Shown: positions 43,308 through 48,488 of the stretch, one piece after another
Position numbering within the stretch: position 1 is the first letter of the stretch
How the letters are laid out: each line of letters begins with the position of its first letter
Assembly: GCA_021851265.1 (NCBI GenBank)
Contig: JAJZIG010000002.1
Location: forward strand, 1 to 48,488
Reading direction: 5' to 3'
Origin: an archaeon
Lineage (GTDB): Archaea; Thermoproteota; Nitrososphaeria; Nitrososphaerales; Gagatemarchaeaceae
DNA: 48,488 nt
The notes under the pieces: model-generated
Database searches by the model: none
Seen by the model: only the letters and a program-made list of their open reading frames with translations
What the model was told of the DNA's origin: nothing
Program-made: the position numbers and the translations under genes

Positions 43308-43379
43308 GCGGCCTTGATCCAGTGGTTAGGATAGTGGCTTCCCAAGCCACTTGCCCGGGTTCGAATCCCGGAGGCCGCA
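43308..43379 (+). tRNA. tRNA-Gly(CCC), no intron
   Basis: Acceptor GCGGCCT/AGGCCGC, D-arm ATCC...GGAT, anticodon stem GTGGC/GCCAC with anticodon CCC at 43341-43343, T-stem CCGGG/CCCGG. 72 nt, complete. CCA follows the discriminator A at 43380-43382 and could be encoded or coincidental. This is the only tRNA in the window with no intron. Confidence 0.95.
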
Positions 43380-43554
43380 CCATTAAGAGCACCGTGCAAC
43401 CGTTCAGAGCGGGCGTTGCCAGACCTTGGAACGCGCGCTCGTAGAACGGATTTACGCTTGTCGCCGAAGTCGTACGAAAACTCCGTTACACACGCTTCGT
43501 TTCATATACGGCTGCCAGCCTCAGGGCCTTCCTGGTTCCGGATGGCATAGGTAG

Positions 43555-44013
43555 TCAGTCTCTGATGGCCTTTAGCGCTTCAATTGCCTCGGTAATGTGC
43601 TGTTTGGGCCTGAGTTGCGATGAGAACGTATGCCTCACGACGCCTTTCTTGTCTATGACGAATGTGACCCGGCCGGGGATGAGGCCCATCGACTTCGCAC
43701 CGTACTCAGCTCTGACTTTCCCCTCTTCGTCAGCGAGCAGCGGGAATCTGGCACCGCACTCCTTCGCGAAGCCGCTATGGCTCTCGGCTGAGTCGGAGCT
43801 TATGCCGATTATTTCTGCTCCCATCTCCAGGATGCTGTCATAGCTTTCGCCGAATGCCTTCGTCTCTGCCGTGCACCCCGTGGTGAAGTCCTTTGGATAG
43901 AAGTACAGGACTACATTTTTCGTACCCGCGAAGTCGTGCAGCGACACCATCCGTCCTCCCGGCGCTGGGAGGGTGAAGTCCGGGGCCTTTTCGCCGACCT
44001 TTGGACCGCTCAA
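43555..44013 (-). CDS. bcp: peroxiredoxin, BCP/PrxQ type
   Basis: 152 residues. The peroxidatic Cys47 lies in FTTGCTAE. A second Cys86 in AKECGARF is 39 residues on, near where PrxQ of the alpha3 type places its resolving cysteine. No cysteine lies 5 residues after the first, so the commonest BCP form is absent. It reduces peroxides in the cytosol using thioredoxin-like donors. ATG 44013. Five nt before it ends the next upstream gene, suggesting a short operon. Confidence 0.92.
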   Translation of the reverse strand: MSGPKVGEKAPDFTLPAPGGRMVSLHDFAGTKNVVLYFYPKDFTTGCTAETKAFGESYDSILEMGAEIIGISSDSAESHSGFAKECGARFPLLADEEGKVRAEYGAKSMGLIPGRVTFVIDKKGVVRHTFSSQLRPKQHITEAIEALKAIRD

Positions 44014-44018
44014 GCCAC

Positions 44019-44354
44019 TCAGGTCCCTTCAGTGATTTTCCTCAGGGTAATCGACCCGTTCCGGATGTCTAGGTCATAAATCTCATTGACATCGAGCCTC
44101 ATGCCTAACATATCATACTCTGACTCAGTCAGGGTCATGATGATTTTGGAGAACCCTGTCTCCCTCATCTGGGGCATCAGACCCATGGATTGCAACTGCG
44201 ACACCATCCCCTGGACGACTCTGGCCTCATCGTTAGCAGGGAACATTTCCGGCCTGCGCGCGTCTCTGACCTCCACCAACTCGATCTGCTTCGCAGGGAG
44301 CCCAGTCAGGGGGTCAGTCACGCCGCTGATCCGGTTCACCTTCACCTTGCTCAT
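44019..44354 (-). CDS. small conserved-looking protein (VKVNRISGVTDP... type)
   Basis: 111 residues from ATG 44354, about 27 bp from a TATA-like TTTATACC. The frame opens to 44420, but that part overlaps the promoter. The N-terminal half VNRISGVTDPLTGLPAKQIE is distinctive and the C-terminal part TLTESEYDMLGMRLDVNEIY looks like a compact alpha/beta fold. No catalytic motif. I have a weak impression that it resembles arcadin-type proteins of Crenarchaeota, but I cannot confirm that. Possibly co-transcribed with the peroxiredoxin. Confidence 0.6.
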   Translation of the reverse strand: MSKVKVNRISGVTDPLTGLPAKQIELVEVRDARRPEMFPANDEARVVQGMVSQLQSMGLMPQMRETGFSKIIMTLTESEYDMLGMRLDVNEIYDLDIRNGSITLRKITEGT

Positions 44355-44429
44355 CTGGCATGTCTCTCGCTGCCGCTGGTATAAACTCAGCGCCAGCGGT
44401 TTGCGCTCGGTTTGCCGCATGAAAACGAG

Positions 44430-44906
44430 TTATTGCAGCGAGTCTGGCCGAGGCTCGGCCTGGTTCTCTTCAGGCGACTCCGGCTGCTGCTCTTCTAGAG
44501 GCACCGATACGCCACCTTCGTTCTGCTGGTTCGCCATTATGGCTTCGACGTCTTCTGGTGAGAGAATCCTTGACATCGAGAGGTTCACGAGAGAGTTCGC
44601 GGAGGCGTCGCCTGACATCCTTCCTATCCTCCCCCTGAGCTGCCGCCACTTCAGCTTCGTGTTTCCACTCTTAGACGTGTAGATGATGCCAAGCACATCC
44701 CTAGCGTTGATGAACGTGATGTCCCTGATCTTCTTGAGGTCGACCTTGTCCACCGCCTCGACGTAGATGGATCCCTGGTCGCCTTGCTTCTCGGGGAATA
44801 CTTCGGGGTCTCTGAGGTATGACTCTGGGATGAAACTCCTACAAGTACTGCTGATTAGAAACCGTCTGAACCCCTCTAGATTGCAGGTGAGATCAAGCTC
44901 AACCAC
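44430..44906 (-). CDS. hypothetical protein with acidic tail
   Basis: 158 residues. The N-terminal 120 are mixed alpha/beta and include CNLEGFRRFLISSTCRSFIP and KLKWRQLRGRIGRMSG, a basic stretch that could contact nucleic acid. Residues 125-158 are rich in Glu, Pro and Gln and probably disordered. Two cysteines are near the start. ATG 44906. A gap of 75 nt separates it from the 44019 gene on the same strand. Not recognised. Confidence 0.6.
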   Translation of the reverse strand: MVELDLTCNLEGFRRFLISSTCRSFIPESYLRDPEVFPEKQGDQGSIYVEAVDKVDLKKIRDITFINARDVLGIIYTSKSGNTKLKWRQLRGRIGRMSGDASANSLVNLSMSRILSPEDVEAIMANQQNEGGVSVPLEEQQPESPEENQAEPRPDSLQ

Positions 44907-45107
44907 CCGACTTCGCCTGAATCTGCGGCGCGTTTCAGAGGTTATAAATTGATTCCCAACGCACCGAGGCGGATGCCTCGACCAGATTGTGGGTTCTCGT
45001 ACTCAAGATCCTCGACATCTGTCGGTTCAGTAGGCTAAATCCGGTCATCACCCACGACCTCTGAAGGGCAGGGTCAACATTAAAGCGTTCCAATCATCTT
45101 TCATACC

Positions 45108-45668
45108 GTGTTGCGCTTTCTCATCAGGCTCAAGGGTGGCGCCTTCCGAGGGGACCTCCTGGGGGTAGTCCGCGCGATGGCCCGAGAGCTCGGGGTGGAG
45201 GCGAAGAACCCGAAGTGGACTTCCTACGGCGCCTTGGAGCTGGACGTGTTCGTGCCTGGCCGTCCAGACTTCGAACTCTTCGTCGCCGCGCTGGAGCCTC
45301 TTACGGCGCCAGAATTCACCCACGACCTGAACACCGCCCCGAAGTTCAGGCCCGAAGACGAGATCTTCACCGAGGCCAAGTCGCTGTTCAACGCCGAGCG
45401 GTACTGGGAGTGCCACGAGGTCCTCGAAGGGATTTGGCGGACGAGGGCCGGAGACGAGAAGGCCCTCCTGCAGGGGGTGATACTGGTCTGCGCCGCTTTT
45501 GTCCACCATCAGAAGGGCGAAGATACGGTGGCTCTGGGCATTTTGGAAAGTGGGGTACTGATGCTGGGGTCTTCACGGCCATCCTATGGGGCCTTCAGGG
45601 TCGACCGCCTGAAAGCGGGCTCTGAAGAGATACTGAAGAGGAAACGTTTCATCAGCTTCGAAGTCTAG
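45108..45668 (+). CDS. DUF309-domain protein
   Basis: 186 residues. Residues 85-140 hold the DUF309 signature AERYWECHEVLEGIWR with WECHE, followed by the helix VILVCAAFVHHQKG. The N-terminal 80 residues (LRFLIRLKGGAFRGD) form an alpha/beta domain not usual for the family. The start is GTG 45108, about 27 bp from the centre of a TATA-like ACATTAAAG at 45078-45086, so probably leaderless. Function of the family is unknown; a helical, metal-free bundle. Confidence 0.8.
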   Translation: MLRFLIRLKGGAFRGDLLGVVRAMARELGVEAKNPKWTSYGALELDVFVPGRPDFELFVAALEPLTAPEFTHDLNTAPKFRPEDEIFTEAKSLFNAERYWECHEVLEGIWRTRAGDEKALLQGVILVCAAFVHHQKGEDTVALGILESGVLMLGSSRPSYGAFRVDRLKAGSEEILKRKRFISFEV

Positions 45669-45715
45669 CCGAACACAGGCAGGTTCATCGGATTCGCCTG
45701 CTCTCTCAGTTGCTC

Positions 45716-46063
45716 TCAGGGCCTCAGGGCCAGGAGGTCAAAGATCAGCGACACGAAGGAGAGGACTACCAGGCCGGTCCAGGCCCAGCCTCCATATTGT
45801 CCTGCCCAGTTGTAGAGGGTGATAGCCGCCACGATCGCGGAGAGGGCGCCGCCTGCCATGAAAGCGCTCCTGAACCCGATGTAGCAGACCAGGGCATCTA
45901 GGACAAGAATGGCCCCTAGGGCCGGTACGGCGCCCTGCAGGGCTGGTATTGGGCAGCCGCTTCTGGGGCACAGAAACGACGGGCCGAGACCCCAGCCGAC
46001 TATCGCCGCCCATATCCCTGTCAGAAGGTTGAAGGTTGTCGAGGCTCTTTGCGCCAGAGCCAG
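45716..46063 (-). CDS. small four-span membrane protein with apparent CTG start
   Basis: 115 residues if read from CTG 46063; no ATG, GTG or TTG lies between the in-frame upstream stop and the first membrane span. Four hydrophobic segments alternate with short loops (TGIWAAIVGWGLGPSF; ALGAILVLDALVCYI; ALSAIVAAITLY; LVVLSFVSLIFDLLAL). A CPRSGC pair sits after the first span. It starts just past the stop of the zinc-protein gene, so translation could be coupled. Either a rare start codon or a gene with a lost start. Confidence 0.5.
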   Translation of the reverse strand: MALAQRASTTFNLLTGIWAAIVGWGLGPSFLCPRSGCPIPALQGAVPALGAILVLDALVCYIGFRSAFMAGGALSAIVAAITLYNWAGQYGGWAWTGLVVLSFVSLIFDLLALRP

Positions 46064-46064
46064 G

Positions 46065-46490
46065 CTACTTCACCATCGCCAGCTTGTAGTGTCCTGCCTC
46101 AATGTTCTTGTTGATGTTGTCCTTTACCAGATAGAGCCTGTGGATGGGGCTGCCCGTGTTCGGCGAGAGCGTGTAGTCGGCGCCCACCACATACTCTTGT
46201 ACCTTGCCGTCCCTACACGCGTGGGTGAACTTCTTGCCATGCTTTACCCCCAGGGAGTTCATGTGCACGTCCTTCAGCGTGGTGCACGTCAGCACAGCCC
46301 ACTCCTCGTCATCGGGAATCGACTCGAACCCCACGCTCGCCTTGAGCGGCTCATCGTATCTCTTGTCGTCGCAGAAGAGCTTCTTGCAGCCTCTGCACCT
46401 CCAAACGTCCACTACCCCCTGAAGGTAGTTATCGCGGTTCACGTTAACCATGCCCAAGAAGACTATCTCGTGCTCATGTGGCGCAGCCAT
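46065..46490 (-). CDS. hypothetical cysteine-rich protein
   Basis: 141 residues from ATG 46490 (ATG 46511 is possible but overlaps the preceding gene by 17 nt). A possible zinc site is WRCRGCKKLFC at about 30-40 (C-x2-C-x4-C), with later Cys and His residues (LTCTTLKDVH; THACRDG). Mixed strand-rich composition follows. Not recognised. It sits between a HTH gene and a small membrane protein on the same strand. Confidence 0.6.
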   Translation of the reverse strand: MAAPHEHEIVFLGMVNVNRDNYLQGVVDVWRCRGCKKLFCDDKRYDEPLKASVGFESIPDDEEWAVLTCTTLKDVHMNSLGVKHGKKFTHACRDGKVQEYVVGADYTLSPNTGSPIHRLYLVKDNINKNIEAGHYKLAMVK

Positions 46491-46494
46491 GATA

Positions 46495-46860
46495 CTAGGC
46501 GCCCCCCGCATCCGCCCTTTTCTCCATTGCGGCGTCGTACAGGGGGATTAGCTCAAGGATCAGCCTGTCTACCCTCATCCGCCTCTCGCTGATCTCCTTC
46601 ACCATCGCCTCCCTCCACGTCCTATAGTGGTTCGCTATCCCGAGCCTAGGATGGACTGGGATTATCCTCTTCCCGTCACCGGAGATTATTGCCATCCCCC
46701 TCTCCAGGAGCGTAGCAGCCTCCGCCTCACGGGATGAGGGAATCTGTCCTTCCTGGAGCAGCCTGAGGTACAACGATGCCTCGTTCCGGGACAGGCCGGC
46801 GTCCACGCCAAGCCGTTTGAGGACCCCTTCCTCGTCTCTGATGCTTTCTCCCTTGCTCAA
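46495..46860 (-). CDS. short helix-turn-helix protein, TrmB-like
   Basis: 121 residues. TTG 46860 is the start because it overlaps the TGA of the upstream regulator (TTGA), and longer frames only repeat that gene in another frame. LGVDAGLSRNEASLYLRLLQ resembles the start of a TrmB winged helix, followed by SREAEAATLLERGMAIISG, a wing-like pair (KRIIPVHP) and a C-terminal helix with coiled-coil spacing (REAMVKEISERRMRVDRLIL). It may form a complex with the upstream TrmB protein. Confidence 0.65.
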   Translation of the reverse strand: MSKGESIRDEEGVLKRLGVDAGLSRNEASLYLRLLQEGQIPSSREAEAATLLERGMAIISGDGKRIIPVHPRLGIANHYRTWREAMVKEISERRMRVDRLILELIPLYDAAMEKRADAGGA

Positions 46861-47621
46861 TGCTTGGTGGTCCCTGGCGAGTTCCACAGGAACTCGAAGT
46901 AGTCCTTGGCAAAGCTGGCCAGCCCATGGTGCGATGCCCATATGGCCAGAGGGAGTCCTCCCTGCTCGCCTCCTCCGAGCAGGAGAACTACTTCGCGCGA
47001 ATCTGACACGAGGCCTCCGCCATACATAGTCTTCCTCGTCCTGAGTTCCGAGTGTCTGGCCAGTTGACCGGCTGCCTCCTTTGGGAGGTCAGGTGAAGTA
47101 AGGATCAGGCACTTCACCCCCTTCTCCTTAAGTGCCGCAAGTAGCGGCTCGATCCGGTCGGTGAACGGCGCCAGTTGTGCGGGTAGGGCGATGAGCAACT
47201 CCGCCCTGCAGTTCAGAAGGAGGTTCTTCACTCTCGAGAGAATCTCATTCGTCCCCCGCATGATCCATATGTCTGGTTTCTCCTGCTCCCCCCTGCTGAC
47301 GTATATTCCCATCAGCTCTTCCAGCGCGACCTGCTCCATCTCCTTCCTTTCGGTCTCCTGGCGGGACTTCAGCTCTTCCAAGGCCGTGTCAGGCGGCTTG
47401 GCCGTGTAGACGGTCGGCCTGCTCTTCTGTTCCTCCACCCAGCCGTGCCTATGGAGGGACTCGAGCGCATCGTAGACCTTTGAGTATGGTATCCTCGCCT
47501 CCCGGCTCACGTCGCTCGCGGTCATCGTCCCGCCCTTGAGAAGGGCGACGTAGGCTTTCACTTCGCTCCCCGTCAGCCCGAGTGCCTCGAGGGACACGGT
47601 GGCGCGTTCGCTCAGTGTCAT
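46857..47621 (-). CDS. TrmB-family transcriptional regulator
   Basis: 254 residues. The winged helix at about 1-75 contains LGLTGSEVKAYVALLKGG then ASDVSREARIPYSKVYDALE, the classic TrmB N-terminus. A coiled-coil linker (about 85-105) leads to a C-terminal domain (110-250) of the type that senses a small ligand. ATG 47621 gives the normal N-terminus; GTG 47639 adds six residues. The upstream palindrome at 47648-47676 is the likely operator. Divergent from the Tes-like gene. Effector unknown; lipid or sugar intermediates are guesses. Confidence 0.85.
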   Translation of the reverse strand: MTLSERATVSLEALGLTGSEVKAYVALLKGGTMTASDVSREARIPYSKVYDALESLHRHGWVEEQKSRPTVYTAKPPDTALEELKSRQETERKEMEQVALEELMGIYVSRGEQEKPDIWIMRGTNEILSRVKNLLLNCRAELLIALPAQLAPFTDRIEPLLAALKEKGVKCLILTSPDLPKEAAGQLARHSELRTRKTMYGGGLVSDSREVVLLLGGGEQGGLPLAIWASHHGLASFAKDYFEFLWNSPGTTKH

Positions 47622-47647
47622 CTGCCCGCCCGACAGCACGGGCCATC

Positions 47648-47676
47648 TTTAACTTTTCACCCTCTGGAAAGTTAAA
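47648..47676. promoter_or_regulatory. 29-bp operator palindrome between TrmB-type gene and tes-like gene
   Basis: Arms TTTAACTTT (47648-47656) and AAAGTTAAA (47668-47676) are perfect inverted repeats with an 11-nt spacer. The right arm runs into TTATATCC (47681-47688), a TATA-like box for the rightward gene whose BRE position would be AAAA next to the arm. The leftward gene's promoter overlaps the same DNA. Binding by the TrmB-type protein encoded next door would block both; that is inference. Confidence 0.7.
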
Positions 47677-48488
47677 ATGCTTATATCCACTCGGCGGGAG
47701 AGACTCTCCAGCGAACCTATTTTGGCTCAAATCGCTGACGTCAGCCTTGAACTGAAGAAAGAAGTTTCCAAGGGGAACTTCATCCGCCAGACGCAGTCTA
47801 TCTGCCCTGACTGCAACAGGATACTGCCAGCTATCGTCTTCGAGCGGGACAGCAAGGTCTGGATGACGAAGACATGCCCTGAACACGGCGAGACTGAAGA
47901 GCTCTACTTCGGCTCCTATGAAATGTACAGCAAGTTTTCGCGCTATTGGAAGGACGGGAAGGGGACGCACGCAGCTAATGTCCCCCTCGACGTCTGCTCA
48001 TGCCCAGCGAACTGCGGTCTCTGTTCCAACCATCTGTCGCACACCGGCCTCTCAAACATCATAGTGACGAACAGATGCGACCTCACCTGCTGGTACTGTT
48101 TCTTCTACGTCAAGAAGGGACTGGAGGGGGCCTACGTCTACGAGCCTACCCTCGACCAGGTAAGGGAGATGGGGCGCTCGCTGAAGGCGGAGCGACCTGT
48201 GGCGGGCAATTCCGTACAGATCACCGGAGGGGAGCCGACGCTCCGCGAGGAGCTGCCGACAATCATCAAGATACTGAAGGAAGAAGGAGTGGACCACATC
48301 CAGCTCAACACCAATGGCATCAATCTGGCTCTCAATCCGGGCCTTGCGAAGCGCTTGAAGGACGCCGGGGTCTCCAACCTCTACATGAGCTTCGACGGAG
48401 TCACTCCGAAGACCAACCCGAAGAACCACTGGGAGGCGCCCTACGCCATCGACGCCTGCCGGAGAGTGGGCTTGGGCGTAGTCCTTGT
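47677..48488 (+). CDS. tes: radical SAM protein of tetraether lipid synthase (Tes/MJ0619) type, 3' end outside window
   Basis: 270 codons seen, no stop. Residues 43-46 (CPDC) and 67-70 (CPEH) form an N-terminal zinc-like knuckle; cysteines 107, 109, 113 and 116 follow; then the radical SAM triad C134-x3-C138-x2-C141 and a GGEPTLRE loop. This layout matches the archaeal family that joins two archaeol tails into a macrocyclic tetraether. The longest frame starts at ATG 47677, but that ATG lies inside the promoter; TTG 47722 is the likelier true start because the TATA box predicts a transcript start near 47708. Confidence 0.82.
   Translation, partial: MLISTRRERLSSEPILAQIADVSLELKKEVSKGNFIRQTQSICPDCNRILPAIVFERDSKVWMTKTCPEHGETEELYFGSYEMYSKFSRYWKDGKGTHAANVPLDVCSCPANCGLCSNHLSHTGLSNIIVTNRCDLTCWYCFFYVKKGLEGAYVYEPTLDQVREMGRSLKAERPVAGNSVQITGGEPTLREELPTIIKILKEEGVDHIQLNTNGINLALNPGLAKRLKDAGVSNLYMSFDGVTPKTNPKNHWEAPYAIDACRRVGLGVVL

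Noticed and set aside
43380-43382. Genome-encoded CCA on tRNA-Gly(CCC)
   Set aside because: The bases match, but the other five tRNAs lack it, so coincidence is likely.
47449-47970. Reverse-strand ORF across the TrmB/tes intergenic region
   Set aside because: It runs through the operator and both genes in other frames, so it is a shadow.
1-48488. CRISPR arrays, insertion sequences, rRNA operon
   Set aside because: No direct-repeat series with spacers, no transposase-like ORF with terminal repeats, and no rRNA-like conserved stretches were seen by eye.

Overview
The window reads as a gene-dense, GC-rich archaeal chromosome segment. The archaeal signs are TATA/BRE-type promoters about 25-35 bp ahead of many start codons (often fitting leaderless mRNAs), tRNA genes carrying short introns at non-canonical sites, a mevalonate-pathway HMG-CoA reductase, MptA/QueC/QueD-like archaeosine or pterin genes, a PhoU with an AbrB domain, TrmB-type regulators and, at the right edge, a radical SAM protein of the tetraether-lipid-synthase (Tes) type. 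The gene mix (non-phosphorylative Entner-Doudoroff genes, complete histidine degradation, no sign of ammonia oxidation, many tRNA introns) suggests a heterotrophic TACK archaeon, perhaps a Thaumarchaeota/Nitrososphaeria-related or neighbouring lineage. That placement is inference; no rRNA gene is present.

Layout. 1-3.6 kb: end of a SPOUT RNA methylase, an MFS transporter, and a DtxR-family metal regulator overlapping a NicO-like membrane transporter, with two tandem 17-bp palindromes at the regulator's start. 3.6-3.7 kb: tRNA-Ala(GGC) with two introns. 3.8-11.8 kb: a sugar-catabolism block with a clan-A glycosidase, a cyclase-family hydrolase, KDG-type aldolase, enolase-superfamily sugar-acid dehydratase, glycerate 2-kinase, aldehyde dehydrogenase and zinc glucose dehydrogenase. 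This covers glucose to pyruvate plus 2-phosphoglycerate except for an obvious lactonase. 12-17.2 kb: GH15 glucoamylase/trehalase, a GT4 glycosyltransferase coupled to a HAD phosphatase, a cupin and an ArsR regulator. 17.2-25.6 kb: GltD-like oxidoreductase, cation/proton antiporter, tRNA-binding protein, tRNA-Gly(GCC) with a T-arm intron, malate dehydrogenase, MscS channel, and two divergent membrane proteins with paired intramembrane cysteines.

25.7-31.2 kb holds hutG, hutH, hutI and hutU in alternating orientation, served by two short bidirectional promoter regions. 31.2-37.8 kb: DedA protein, class II HMG-CoA reductase, tRNA-Val(GAC) with three introns, HtpX protease, Hsp20, CBS protein, tRNA-Ala(TGC) and tRNA-Ile(GAT), both with introns, and a truncated AHSA1-like pseudogene. 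37.8-43.3 kb: PhoU plus a frameshifted PhoU relic, NAD kinase-like protein, DUF72 protein and the MptA-QueC-QueD run. 43.3-48.5 kb: tRNA-Gly(CCC), peroxiredoxin, several unknown genes, two overlapping regulator genes, and the divergent Tes-like gene behind a 29-bp palindrome.

The strongest leads are the eight deduced tRNA introns at five kinds of site, the operator/promoter between the TrmB-type regulator and tes, the tandem DtxR boxes, the paired-cysteine membrane proteins, the cyclase in the Entner-Doudoroff operon as a possible lactonase, and the QueD with an unidentified N-terminal domain. I saw no CRISPR array, insertion sequence or rRNA gene.
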